Shown: positions 37,332 through 49,773 of the stretch, in pieces
Layout: every line of letters begins with the position of its first letter
Position numbering within the stretch: position 1 is the stretch's first letter
DNA from: Epiperipatus broadwayi
Lineage: Eukaryota > Onychophora > Udeonychophora > Euonychophora > Peripatidae
Assembly: GCA_028023455.1 (NCBI GenBank)
Contig: JAQFVV010013073.1
Coordinates: 62,001 to 126,000 of the forward strand
Reading direction: 5' to 3'
DNA: 64,000 nt
The notes under the pieces: generated by a model
Seen by the model: only the letters and a program-made list of their open reading frames with translations
Told to the model about the DNA's origin: nothing
Databases searched by the model: none
Program-made: the position numbers and the translations under genes

Positions 37332-38902
37332 CAAAAATTAGTTCAATATTATGAGACCCATCCTTAAGCAATGGAAATACAGTGTTTTCCTGAACAAAAT
37401 ATGATTGTAATATATGTTTCTGTTTCTGACAAAATATAATTGTCTTTAACTGAATAAGTATTTTTCCTTTTCTAAGTATTTTCGCAAAAGATATCTTGGA
37501 TCAATGTTTAGGATATTAAATCCCCCGCCCCTATTTTAATTTCTTCATAAAATTTATAATGTTTTACTAAAGAATTCTAGCTTCAAATTCAATCAGAGGG
37601 TGTGTTATTTTATAATACTCAATAGAAATATGACTTTTTTGATGAATAATAACTTTCTTTCTCTTAATTTCTTTGCTTTTTCTGACTTTTTGTTAACTTT
37701 CTTATGTCATTATGCAAAAAAACTCTGAAAAGTTCTAAACTTTTCATTGTATTTATTATATTGTGCATCTAATACTTCAATAATTATTCAGATTAGGTTT
37801 TGATAGAATTGATGAATTATCTAATTGATTTGTATTTTTAACAATACTAAATGTTGATAATAAAACTGTTAAATTTTGACAAAACATGCTAAATGCCATT
37901 TAATTTTAAAAATAATTTAATATCCATTTTTATTAGTCTTATTATTTAAAAGTTTATCATCAAGATTTATAAACTTGAATCATTCTTCCATCTGCTGTTT
38001 TCCATTTATTATATTTCTTTTTTCATAAAATATAAGATTGAAAATTTTAGTCTGCTCTGTATCAATAGTATCCATTTTATCCATATAATCTTGAAACAAA
38101 TATTTTTTATTTTTTCAACTAATAAGTGAATTCATTTTTGACCTATGAAAATTATAATTTTTTAAACTTAAATCAGCTACTACAGTGTTTTCAGCTTTTT
38201 GCTTCCAGAAGATATTTAATCATATTTCATTATCATTAAACTCATATGGGATTGTAATTTTTATGAAAGATGGCTTATTAATGTCACTTTTATAATTAAT
38301 GTTGATTTATATATTTTCATCAATTTTTTTTTTTTGAACATATACAGTTTTGACTAAAAATAATTAGTTTTTAAATATTATAGTTATCTCTAACATAATT
38401 TTTACTCACATTAAAGTCTTTTTATTTTATTATAGCTTTTTGGGAACCTATAGTAATATAATATATGTTGATGCTATTCATTTATAATTCTTGCAATCAG
38501 GTTTTTATATTTTCTGAATTCAAAATTATTTTATTAAACATTAAATATTAATAACAAAATTAAAAATAATTTTTGATTACATAATGTAATTACTTCTAGC
38601 AAGAAAATGTTAAATGAAAAAACTTATTAATTAATTCCTTAGCATGATGACATGCTTATCTGTTAAGTAACTAAATTAGTTAAATTTTAGAATCTCAGAG
38701 AATTTCAAAATATTAAAATAGTCTCTGCTTGTGAATAACTTATTTGTAAACTTTAATAGTTAATTATTTTTTACACAATAATTTAAAATATGAAGCATAT
38801 TTATTTTATCACAATAAGATTATTTTTTATATATTTTATTAAAGTGAAGTATGGAATTTAGAAAAAAAAATTAACACATTTATTCCTTGGTGGTCACCTA
38901 TG
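37332..38902. other. AT-rich sequence, no gene seen
   Basis: Nothing recognised. Confidence 0.4.
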
Positions 38903-39126
38903 AGAAATGAGAAGGTTAGCACAAAAAATACATCCACTTAGCCATGTTGAAGTCTTTATTATTTTTATTTGAAAATCAATCCAGAAACATTTAACTATAA
39001 AGCCAGAAATTCTTAGAAATGAGAAGGTTAGCACAAAAAATACATCCACTTAGCCATGTTGAAGTCTTTATTATTTTTATTTGAAAATCAATCCAGAAAC
39101 ATTTAACTATAAAGCCAGAAATTCTT
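38903..39126. repeat. Tandem duplication, 2 x 112 bp
   Basis: The stretch beginning AGAAATGAGAAGGTTAGCAC recurs exactly 112 bp later (at 39015) and both copies end in AAGCCAGAAATTCTTA. By eye the copies are identical, implying a recent duplication or an assembly artefact. Confidence 0.9.
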
Positions 39127-39483
39127 ACAAAGTAATGTGGTAAATATTAATTTTTAAAAATAAAAACATAATAAAAATTAAATAAAATGTATTACATATT
39201 TATCTAGGTATTAATATACATGAATATTATACAAAGTTTGAAAAACAGGCCACACAAGCATGTAAATTACTAAAATCTCTATTCATACACATCATTGTGC
39301 ATAATAAACTAATAACTATTTCATCATTGTACATTATTTTATTACAGAACAACAATCTTATCAAATGATCCTGATAATAATCATCTTTGCCCCCCCCCAT
39401 ACATTCTCTTGGTGACTTAATACTTAAAAATATATTATTTTGATGTATGTCATGATTATTGTATTTATATCCCTGAGTGTAGC
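39127..39483. other. AT-rich sequence, no gene seen
   Basis: Contains a poly-C run of 9 near 39390. Nothing else recognised. Confidence 0.35.
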
Positions 39484-40505
39484 ATTATATATATATATAT
39501 ATTGATCATTAATACAAGCGATAGCAGGTTTTTACATATATAAAACTTGTTTTGTTTTTCATAAATGTACCTTTAAAGTTTTCTTGCAATGATATAGATT
39601 GCAGAAGCTTTGATTATGTGGAGAAACTGAACTGATATCAGACTCACATAGCTATCTAGTTTGATAGGCTAAGTTTGAAGACATTTAGGTGTCCAAAAAA
39701 TTCATGCTTGCAAACTGATAGAAACGTTTTGCATAAATGCTTGGAGTTAATATTTAGGTCTAGTTTCTAACTCCTATCCCTTCACTGATGAGAGCAAATC
39801 AGCTTGAAATCAGCTGATCTGAGGGTGGAGCAAAATCAAAGAGACAGTGAATATTGATTCTGACATTTATGTAAACAAATATGCTTGTTTGGAGGTCTTG
39901 GTAAAGCTCCATCTATTGATCATTAATACAAGCGATAGCAGGTTTTTACGTATATAAAACTTGTTTTGTTTTTCATATATATATATATGGGTAAATAAAG
40001 GCAGGTAAAGCAGCATGTATATAGTTCATTGCAGATAAAGATTTTTCTAATTGCCTTATATATATATATATATATATATATATGATAAACAAAACAAGTT
40101 ATAAATTTCATAACTTGCTAATAGCTTGCATTTTATGATCACTAGCTTTATCAATAGCCCACTATCAAGCTTTGTTTACATAAACGCTGAGAGAGATAGA
40201 ATTCAATATCTCTTTCAAATTGTCTCCAACCTTTAAACCATTGTTTCAAGCTAGTTGGCTCATGTCAGTAAAGGGTAGGAAGACTAGAAACTAGATCTAA
40301 ACACCAACTCTGCAGCATTTATGAAACACATTTTTATTAGCTTGATAGGATGAATTTCTCAGCGTTTATGTAACCAAAGCTTGATGCGATGTGATCTATT
40401 GTGGCTTCTCCTTAAACGAAGTCAAGAATATCTCAGCAATTATGCCCAGATAAACCTGTTAGCTCCATCTAGTGATCATATATATATATATATATATATA
40501 TTGCA
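39484..40505. repeat. Composite repeat with direct and inverted copies between TA runs
   Basis: GATCATTAATACAAGCGATA with AGCAGGTTTTTAC and AAAACTTGTTTTGTTTTTCA occurs at about 39503-39562 and again at 39918-39977. AACAAAACAAGTTATAAATT near 40087 is an inverted, decayed version. GCTCCATCTATTGATCAT (39907) and GCTCCATCTAGTGATCAT (40461) mark two unit ends, and TA runs occur at 39486-39503, 40060-40083 and 40479-40501. It appears to be a short mobile element family that I cannot place. Confidence 0.55.
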
Positions 40506-41217
40506 TTATGAGCTATATTGTTATGAATAAGAACATTTATGTGCTTATTTCAACAAAAGCATAAAATGTTAGATATAATAGTCAAATTTTGAATATAAAA
40601 TAATTACAATGTAAATTTCTTAGGATTAGCATCTGAGAACCATCTTTGTCAATTGCATGTCAGATGTTGAAATTTCTTTTTTTACTTACTTCTTAAATTG
40701 TTATCACTATTTGTCTTAGTCTTATTGTTTTTCTTAGTTTTTATACTTTCCATCAATATAAAGTTTTTTGCTCTAACATTATTAAAACTAAAGTTATTGG
40801 GAAAATTGTGTCTCAGGTCAGTTTTTCAAAAATTCAATATGGTCTCTGCACACCATACCAGATATTCTCAGCAGTGTTTTTTCTTCTGATTAGATGCACA
40901 TCATTAGAGAGAAGAAATATTTGCATGGGATGCCTTCAATATTTCGGACAAGATAATTGATTTATAAACCAGCATGCATATGTGTTGATTACAATACAGT
41001 TATAAAACTCTGTGAAAGCAAGAGTCCCTCAACTTAAAAAAAAGTGAGGTCACAATATTCAATCACAAAGCTATCAATTTTATTTATAAAAAGACCACTA
41101 AATTGAGAATTTAAGACCATTTATTTTAATTACAAAATGTTTAATTAATATAAATCAATAACAATAATGATCCGTACATTTAATAATATTACTCATGTAT
41201 TTACATATTAATAATCA
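40506..41217. other. AT-rich sequence, no gene seen
   Basis: Nothing recognised. Confidence 0.35.
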
Positions 41218-41384
41218 CATAAATGTTTTGGACATTTATACAGAAAAAGTAGTCTTTATATTTTAAATTTAGCTTTTATTTATTTTATGATTAAGATATT
41301 GTTATATATCAAAAGCATGAATAAAAAAGCTACATTCAAATTGTGTAGACTACCTTTTATGTATAAATGTCCCGAACATTTATG
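41218..41384. mobile_element. Short MITE with about 40-bp inverted repeats
   Basis: The left end CATAAATGTTTTGGACATTT with ATACAGAAAAAGTAGTCT pairs with the right end, whose reverse complement reads CATAAATGTTCGGGACATTT with ATACATAAAAGGTAGTCT; about five mismatches are visible. The interior of about 85 bp is AT-rich and non-coding. I could not define the target duplication, so the superfamily is unknown. Confidence 0.75.
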
Positions 41385-41694
41385 CGAATATTACAATCAT
41401 CTAGAAAAGAGAAAAACATATTTGGTAGATATATATTCAATAGAATCTGAATAGCTATATATGTAAAAGGGTTAAACAGATTATTTCTGGGTAAATAGTG
41501 TTTTCCATTGCTATTTCAAAGCACTATAGCTTGTTTTAAATATTTAAGTTATTAAATCTGTTGTAATTATCCTAACTTAATATTATAAAGTATTATTTAA
41601 AATGTAATCTACTATATAATGAATATTAAAGGTATTTTATTTACAAGTAGAAATTATTAAAATACAAATTAAACAAAAAAAATAAAGTGACAAA
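41385..41694. other. AT-rich sequence, no gene seen
   Basis: Nothing recognised. Confidence 0.3.
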
Positions 41695-41792
41695 TAATAA
41701 TTAATATTTCTGTAGTATAATTTTCACTATACCTCTCTCACATAAGTGAGAGACTGGTTTTTATCCACTTTTAACACCTTATGAAATAATAT
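41695..41792 (-). repeat. Family C repeat fragment
   Basis: ATTTCTGTAGTATAATTTTC with ACTATACC, then GAGACTGGTTTTTATCCACT and TTTTAACACCTTAT match the tail segment of the family C units at 47.3 and 47.7 kb. Confidence 0.6.
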
Positions 41793-42059
41793 AATCAAGT
41801 TGTTTTTTTTTTAAATTAACAAAGGTGTTGGAAAGATACTAGAAGTTTTTTACTTAAAAAATTATATTTTAATATTCTTTAAATCAAATTTAAAGCAGCT
41901 TTCCCAATGCTATAAAGCAAATAAAAAAATTAAATAAAATTTATCATAATTTTTTTTTATTTTAGACTGTCAAATCTTAAGTTAAATTAACAAATACAAA
42001 TATACAATTGATAACTAAATGTAAAATAAAATTATAAAACTTTATACAATTGAATAAAA

Positions 42060-43044
42060 TTTATAATGATTCCTCAAGTTTTGTCCAATTCTCATCTGAC
42101 AAATTGTTTCGATTCATTTTCTTAGTGTTAGTGTCTATAGCAGAATAATGTTCTCTGATCAATGTATTTTGAATGATCGAAAAGTGTCAAAAGTGGTCCA
42201 ATGAGTGTGATGAACAAAGTGTTTTGATCTTCAATGAATATCTTATTAGGGTAATAATTAGATTCATTTGCAAAAATGCATGTTCACATTCATTGGAAGA
42301 AATGGAAAAAGAATTCAGAGTATACATAAAATGCAATAGTTGTAGAACAATGTCTTTTTGAGAATGTATTTGCCAAATCTTAATGTATTCACAAAATCCA
42401 TGAATCATTTCTCCTTTATTTAGTTATGGTCTGATTGACATGTTTCTAATTTCCATCTCTCCAAATGTCAATTGAATATCATTATCTTCAGGCCAATATT
42501 TTTGGACAAGTACCTGAGTCCAAGGTGCCTGACTCTTTCAACATGATATAAAATGTTTTTGGATCAATAAGAGGATCATTTTTTGAAACTTTTGCTTGAA
42601 GTGAAACTTTACAAAAATACAGTTAATATACAGCAGCTACAGCATATTTATAAAAGGGTACAAAATTCTGTTTTTATTCTTCAAAAACTTGAACTAGTAT
42701 TTTTATTTTTCGATTTGCATTGTAAAGGTTTACATTGTGATCTTGTAGGTTCAAATTTAGTTTTGACAATTTTTGGAGAGCATCACACATCAATGCTACA
42801 TCCAATAAAAATGCTGTAAATGTTATTTTTTTTCTTTAAGCTATAGTAAGTACATTTATCATTTTTATCTCTTATATGATAATTCATTGCTTCTTCAAAA
42901 TAATGCACAAAAATTTCAAAATTATTTCACAAGGCCAAAACTGAACAAAAACTAGATACCATCCATTTAATATTTACAACTCTTCCAATTTTTAGCCTAG
43001 TGATTCTGAACTTTTATGTAACTTTTATTTTTTTAGTGACACAT
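42060..43044 (-). pseudogene. hAT-type transposase fossil (KIAA1586-like), C-terminal half
   Basis: Minus-strand translation gives, in order: SSESLG and LKIGRVVNIKWMVSSF (about 42950-43040), FLLDVALMCDALQKLSKLNL (about 42740-42810), DHNVNLYNANRKIKILVQVF (about 42680-42735), and near the end the dimerisation-type block SISSNECEHAFLQMNLIIT at about 42265-42325. ENWTKLEESL follows at about 42070-42100. These correspond to the middle and C-terminal parts of hAT-derived proteins of the KIAA1586 group. Frames shift several times and stops occur, so it is inactive. Its N-terminal half lies at 45546-46720 on the same strand, separated by the insert 43045-45545. Confidence 0.75.
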
Positions 43045-45545
43045 GGTATTGAAACAGACAGATTGAAGAACCGATCTTAGTTTCATGTGTTTAAGTACGG
43101 TAATTCGAACTACTATTCGCCCGCAATGGGATTTTTCCATTTCAAGTCACAAAAATTGAGCTATATATATATTTTATGTTTTGTAAATAAATATGTAAAG
43201 ATTCCGTGCATAAATGTCACAAATCATGAAATAATATTCGTGTGTGCGTGGTTTGTGAATTTATATCAGCTTAATTTAAAAGTTTCATTGCGGGTGTATT
43301 TGCTTAAATTTTAGCCTTTTAGAATTATACAAAGTCGTTTAAAAATACTGATCAAAAGTCACATTCCTTTGATCAGTGGTTTTAATTAAAATCTGTATTG
43401 TACAAATGTATAGAGTAATTGAGTTGTATTCGAAATTAGATAAGGAATTTATATTTGTAATTACTTTGTCAATTTAAAATTGCATATTAAAGTTAAAGAT
43501 AGCTGAAAACGGAACAATGGAAATGGATAATTGATATTGTATGGTCAAGCTGGATTGCTGAAGGCTAGAGAAAAATAGGCGGAGCCTAAAACAAAAACCA
43601 GACAGAAAGGTCAACCGTGGCCATCGTAGAGAAAACTAACATTCTAACTTTTGACGTGGCTGGGAGTAGATCATCTCAAAAACAGCAAAGCAGTTGCTAG
43701 AGAAATCTCTCCAACTTTTGTTAAGAAGTCCACCAGTAAACCGTAATGTCGATGGGCTAAGTGCCAGGAGCTGATCTCTGTCCTGCCAATTTGAATCTTT
43801 GTGCCGCTGACTGATCATGTTTTATGTGCTTCACAATTTCCAGCTTCAAATCTCCAAATTGACTATGCCTTCCAAGTAGATTTCAAATGCGCGCCTACGT
43901 TCGTCAGAAATACCATCGTGAGAAGCCAAGCCAGATGAAGAAGGAAGGGTAACTGTGTTACATGAACTTTTAACTTTCTCCCGAGCTTAATGTTATAAGT
44001 TAATCTGTCAATCAAATGAATCACATGTAAGTTTTTTTGTTTCGTTTATAACGCTACTGTTTCAAACCTGTCAGTAAATTTTCTTTTCTCCTTTTCCTCT
44101 GCTCTAGTCTTTAGAAAATAGTTTGTAAATATTGTATCTACTAATAATAATTCAAATGAAGACATTTATATTTTTTTTTCCTTTATTTACTTATGCTATA
44201 AACAAACGATACCAATAGAAATATTTCCCAACTCTGTTTAAAGCTAGTTTATAATATTGATTATAGTTATTTTAAAAGGAAGTTCGTTGTTAAAGTAAAG
44301 ATTATTTCATATATTGAGTTGGCAGATATTAAATCACTTTATTATGTTTTTTTTAGTTCTCATACTATTGTAACCGATACTTCAATCTTAAAAATGTAAA
44401 GGGTTTTAAGTTTATTATCTTAGTTTCCTACATGAAATGAGAAATAGTTCTCAGTGTATAATTTGTTATCATCGCTACTGCCTGAACGACCTGGGGGAGT
44501 TAGGGGTTTCAGAGTAAACTTAATTAATTATTGCTTTCGCGGTCAGTTTGATTCCGCCATGTTTTATTGGAATAGTTATATCAGCCTGTTGCGCAGAAAT
44601 ATACGAAGTGATTACCCAGGTTTGGTATAATTCCTTTTCAAATCCACTTCAAGCACTCGTCCTCGATGACTGTGGCAATGCCTTCCCTTCGCCGAAGTTA
44701 GCGTCTCGCCATACTACCATATGGGGAAGAAAGCAATTCTTTCCCAGGTTATCTATTGGATCACCGGGTCTCGAAATGATCCCGGCTGGTTGTAGTGTCC
44801 CGGAGCTACCTGGTGGCATTAAGCCTTGTCAAAGTACAAGCCGCCCGGTATTCCGTTGATGCACCGCAAGTGATTACTGTAGGGCTCTTCAATCTAGGCA
44901 ACCACTAGTACATCAATCTTAGATATCATAGTTATACGAAACCACCCTCCAACTATTCGTACACGCAACGGTTCGAATCTATTCGAATAAAATAACTTAA
45001 TAAAAATCGTAGATAAATATTTTCAATGCTCAAATGCTCTGATTCCCTTAGCCACCCGTCAATCATTTCACTACACAAATATTGGTATGAGTTTGTTTAC
45101 CAGGTAAAATGATTACTAAAGACTAGTAGCTAATTATAATAGAATATTTATGGAAAGCTTACCGTACTTTTGAATACTATATTTTTATGCTCTCTATTTG
45201 TTATTAAACAATTTATTTACTCTAATTTTGTGTCTTCCACCTCATTACTCTCGAAGTCTATTTAGTCACCTACTGTCTGTATTGACAACTTAAATATATA
45301 CATTACATTAATGACCGTACCGATATCCAGAGTATAATAGATCTATATATAAACTGTAAGTAATTTAGTCTGTGTTCTGAGTTGAGCTAGTAAAGGGATA
45401 ACCCCGTGCTGTTATAAAGTCATCATCGGTTGGTCCTGCCGGGGTTTGGGTTTGAATTTCGTTGGCGTTTTGGAATTTATTCTTAAACGTGGACTGGGTT
45501 TGAACTCGGGTACTGTGTATGAGTAAGCGTGGTGGATGTATACCG
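43045..45545. other. Unidentified higher-GC insert splitting the hAT fossil
   Basis: About 2.5 kb between the two halves of the hAT. Parts at about 43480-43980, 44460-44960 and 45380-45545 are clearly richer in G+C than the surroundings and contain CpG (for example ATGCGCGCCTACGTTCGTCA). The longest open frame (44548-44859, plus strand, 103 codons) has no motif I know. A minus-strand frame at 43636-43818 (60 codons) is also unrecognised. I see no terminal inverted repeat, long terminal repeat or clear target duplication. It could be a decayed mobile element of unknown type, or a segment of host regulatory DNA. Confidence 0.55.
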
Positions 45546-46720
45546 GTACAGTATAAAACATAAAATTTATCAAGAAATGATTTGAATCTATTGATTCCTG
45601 AAATTTTCTTTACAATATCACTTACTGATAATTTTAATCTATGATTAGCACAATGCCAAACTATAATGAAAAGAATTTTTTGTGGGAGCAATCCTTTCAC
45701 TCCACTTTTACATCCTAACATCACAGCAGCTACCAAAATTAAATATTTTTTTTAAATAATCTTTTGTCATCCCATAAAACACAAGACATTGGAGTAGTGA
45801 TTCAAATATTTCTTTTTCCATTATATTTTCAAGTTTGATCAAGTCTAAAAATAAATTAATCAATGAATTCATTTCAACACTTTCGATACAGCATTGAAGC
45901 AAAATAATAAGGGTGGATTTTTGCTTATGATAGTTGATGCATCAATTATCAATGAAATTATATTCTTCAATTGAATAATTTCTTTAAATACATTTATTCT
46001 CATTTTATCACTTATATGAATCACAATATTAATGTATGCAATTGTTGAATGAGAAATATGACTCATTTCAATTCCATTCAGTTTTTGCAGATTAATTTCA
46101 CTTTTAAAAACAGAATCATTGATTTTCTTTTGCTACTTTAGATGCAGTTACAAAATCTTTTTGCTGATATTAGTTTTTCATGAGATAATGATTTTTAAAA
46201 AATGTTTTCAATCTTCTTTTATTAGCTTCAAAAATAATTTTCACATTGCTTTGTGTGCAGCAAATTATCTGTGAGTGAAAATTTTTTCAAAGTGAGCTCA
46301 ATTGTAACTTCCTATCTTTCCCAGAATAGGTAATTTTATTGTTGGCCCATTTTGTTGGAAATTTTTATTCATTGTCACTTTAATTCCAAGAATTCTAATG
46401 TTTCTGCAAGGTTGTGCAGTCAAGTTTCATTTTGTGTATGTTCGATCATTCTTTTTTTTTTATTCAATGACCTGCAATCCAGCCAATCATTTTGAGTTCA
46501 GCAGTGCATTTCAAATCCACTTGAGATGATGTAGGAACATCAACTTTCACCAATATTATCATATTTTCTGTCATCATTTTGCACTTTTTATTAATGAAAT
46601 CAATGATCAATAAGTAACTGAAAATGTTTTTTCCATGTTTAAACTTGGGGTAAACTTTTACACAAAATAGATAAAGTAAAAATAATGACATCAAATTTAT
46701 GTAAAAATAAAGAAATTAAA
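45546..46720 (-). pseudogene. hAT-type transposase fossil (KIAA1586-like), N-terminal half
   Basis: Minus-strand reading: ENMIILVKVDVPTSSQ and KMIGWIAGH (about 46465-46590), then LNGIEMSHISHSTIAYINIV (46030-46090), and IISLIIDASTIISKNPPLLF (about 45910-45975), whose Asp probably corresponds to the first catalytic Asp of hAT transposases. FLDLIKLENIMEKEIF (45805-45860) follows, then VMLGCKSGVKGLL with IIVWHCANHRLKLSVSDIV (about 45620-45725) and ISGINRFKSFLDKFYVLY (45553-45605). The order matches KIAA1586-type hAT proteins. It is broken by frameshifts and stops, and protein homology ends at about 45550, resuming at 43044. Confidence 0.78.
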
Positions 46721-47049
46721 TATTCCACACACTGTCAATCACTATGCAGGTGCATTCAATCACAAGCATAAGATGTTTCTGGCTGCACATGCATTGCTGT
46801 AATTATTCATTGATCATGAGTGGCCAATGGAGTCATGAACAAATCCACTTATCACTATATGAGAGCACCAATGTCAAAACCATTCACATTTCATCTGATT
46901 CATAAAACACCATATTTTTTTTTGTTTGAATTATATAAATACAGATTGTAGTTATGAATGTATGATACTATTTCATCTAATTATGATTAAAATACACCAA
47001 AAAACATGCTGAAACATTGTTCCACCTTATTACATGACAAAAAAATCCC
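46721..47049. other. No gene seen
   Basis: Possibly the terminal region of the hAT element; no inverted repeat recognised. Confidence 0.3.
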
Positions 47050-48100
47050 TGAGGGTACTTATAAAGATATGACCAAAGATGGGATAAAATGTATAATCCC
47101 CAATATGTACATTTCATGCTGAACCAGTACTCATTAGGTGGCCTAGATAACAATCTCTTAAAAGTTATCTTTGCTATTGTTCAATATATATAGATAGCAA
47201 ATTGGATAAGGTTTCAAATTTACTACTCTCACAAGTTTGACACAATCTAATTGATGGAAGTATATTAATAATTTTATTAGTCATTCATTAAACTAGAAAT
47301 TATCCACTTAATAAATAATATTTCTGTAATATAATTTTTTACACAACTCTAATGCATGGTAGGAACTGTTTTCTATCTGTTTTTAATATCTTGCAGTTGG
47401 GTTTAATCACATGACTAAATACATGTAAAAAGATGTATAACATTCAAGTTGCATATTTCATGTGCAACCAGCACTCATCAGTTGACCAACATCACAATCT
47501 CTTATATATAAATTTATCATTGTTCAGCATATATAGTGAATTAATACAGTTTAATTGAAAAGTAAATGTATTGCATTCACACCTTTGACACAAACTATTT
47601 GATGTAAGCATATTAATAATTTTTATTACTCTTTCATTAATCTAAAATTGATCTATTGAATGAATCACATTTCTGTAGTGTAATTTTCACTATACTATTC
47701 TTACACAAGATAGAAACTAGTTTGTATCCCCTTTCAACAACTTACATCAAGTAGTTTGTGTCAAAGTTGTAATGGCAGGAAATATGATACTAATCAATTA
47801 AATTATAACATTTTTTATCTATATATACTGAACAATGATAAAGACATGTGTAAGATATTGTGATCTGGGCCAACTGATAAATACTGGTTCAACATGAAAT
47901 GTGAATCTTGAAGATTATATATTTTCTTCATGTCTTTGGTCATATGTTTATAATTACAATCCTTTACAAGATGCAAAAACAGCTAGAAATTAGTCCCTGT
48001 TTTGTGTTATACTACAGAAATATTATTCATTAAGTGAATAATCTCTAATCTAATGAATGACTAATAAAAATTATTAGTAAAATACTTTCTATTCTATTCC
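47050..48100. repeat. Family C repeats: two tandem units and one inverted
   Basis: Unit 1 (about 47060-47393) and unit 2 (47394-47750) read on the minus strand. Each has the shared core (TTTCATGCTGAACCAGTACT or TTTCATGTGCAACCAGCACT), a CACAAACTATTTGATGTAAG-like segment, ATTAATAATTTTTATTACTC and a TTTCTGTAGTGTAATTTTCA end. A third unit (about 47751-48100) is inverted: GTTTGTGTCAAAGTTGTAAT, core TGATCTGGGCCAACTGATAA, tail ATGACTAATAAAAATTATTA. Family C shares only the core with families A and B. Confidence 0.65.
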
Positions 48101-48225
48101 AAGCTATTCATAAAATGTTTCTTGTATGGAAATTTACAATGGTTTATTATGGCATGTTGATAAAGTTTTCAACTACATGAATTCCATTATTTTTTTATAT
48201 GAAGGGATAATTACTTGTAGTTAAA

Positions 48226-48395
48226 ACTGTCTTATATATATATATATATAATTAGAAGGAATTTGAACTAAGAATTTCAAGTTCCCTACAACTATTCAAT
48301 CTAACATATATCCAATATACATGGCCACAATGCAAAAAAGAGAAATGATCTCCAATATATGTATTTTATGCTGAATCAGCATTCAGCTCCTCATG
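48226..48395 (-). repeat. Family A repeat fragment with TA run
   Basis: TA run, then AATTTGAACTAAGAATTTCA, AGAAATGATCTCCAATATAT and ATTTTATGCTGAATCAGCAT: the 3' half of family A on the minus strand, cut at about 48395 where a plus-strand copy starts. Confidence 0.6.
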
Positions 48396-48651
48396 TCTCA
48401 CAATATACTTGCATGTAAATATTACATATTCACCCTAGATTCTGCCTCTCCCTCTAAGCATTAAAATTGACATATTGAGGTCTTATACAAGAGGGGCCAG
48501 AATGATTTAGGGTAATATTGGCATCAAAAAGGGCTTTGAGTGTTCCATCATCAGATTTTCAATATGACTGAAGATTTAGAGGGTGCAGAAGATTGAAGCC
48601 TGTCCTTTATAGTTTGAAGAATTGCTATATTAATATAAACTGAGAATTGGT

Positions 48652-48683
<32 letters not shown>

Positions 48684-48895
48684 AGGATGATGATGATATG
48701 GGTGAACTGATGAGTGCTGATTCAACATGAATATGTATATTGGAGGTCATTTATCTTTTTTATGTGTATGTGATCATGTGTATTGGTTGTATAAGATAGA
48801 GTGGATAGCTATAGTGAGCTTGAAAGTCTGAATTCAAATTATTTCTAATTACATTAAGTTCAGTATAGACAATATACTTGTATTTAAATATTATA
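48396..48895 (+). repeat. Family A repeat, full-length copy
   Basis: Contains the head (CACCCTAGATTCTGCCTCTC, AGGTCTTATACAAGAGGGGC), GGGCTTTGAGTGTTCCATCA, ATTAATATAAACTGAGAATT with a GT microsatellite (about 48666-48683), the core GGGTGAACTGATGAGTGCTG, and the tail GCTTGAAAGTCTGAATTCAA with AGTATAGACAATATACTTGT. It is the most complete unit in the window, about 500 bp. Confidence 0.7.
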
Positions 48896-49738
48896 TATGA
48901 ATTCAACAATTATATTGTACAATAGATAAACTATAAATGCTTTACGGATTGAAATTATTATTTTTTCATGGTGACATATAATTTGCAGTGAGATTATTTT
49001 GGCTAGTAATTTAAATTATCTAAGTGGGTTGTAATTTATACTTGAGTTTGATAAATAGTTGCATTTGTTTTCTTTTTTTAGGAATACACAGTAATACACA
49101 ATATTTCTTAACAAAGTGCTATAGCAGGATACAAGTAACAACAGTTGTTAAGCTTCTCATGCCTTTGACGCTTTTGGCAGTGAATTTCTTTTTCTTCTTT
49201 TGTTATCAAACTAATACATAATCTGAATTCTAAAAACTGAATAACTGATAAAAATTACATACTTAACTGAATTTCAAACTTATCTCATCTTTTGATAATC
49301 ATTATCAAAAACCCACTTTCAACAAGAGAAAAAACAAGATAATTAACCTGTTATTAAAAACAAGACATTGACATCTTTAATTTACTTTGAAGACTTCATA
49401 AATAGTATTAATTAATTTTACTTATCTAAAAGTTTGTTTTTTAAAAGACAAGTCTTTATGAATTTCACTGTCTTGAAATAAACTAACTTCAATTAAAAAA
49501 ATCTTTCAAAATTAATTAATACATTATTTCATTCAATTAATTTTTAATGAAAATGAAAGTGTTTTAAAATATCATTAAAAAATCTATTGGCATATTATTT
49601 TTTAAAAAACTATTAACTCAAAAATAATAACAATAATAATAACCTACTCATTTTTTTTTACTTTTAAGAAGGATAAAAAGTATTAACTTTGTATAACATA
49701 AATAAATCTTTCTAAGAAGTTTATTTTGTGCATTGCAT
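48896..49738. other. AT-rich sequence, no gene seen
   Basis: Nothing recognised. Confidence 0.35.
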
Positions 49739-49741
49739 GTT

Positions 49742-49773
<32 letters not shown>

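Noticed and set aside
42173-42361. 62-codon plus-strand frame
   Set aside because: It is antisense to the hAT C-terminal block, which has clear homology on the minus strand.
44548-44859. 103-codon frame in the higher-GC insert as a protein gene
   Set aside because: No motif, no supporting start context and no homologous neighbour; kept only as a note within the insert.
43045-45545. Insert considered as an LTR retrotransposon
   Set aside because: No long terminal repeats, primer-binding site or RT/integrase motif could be seen.
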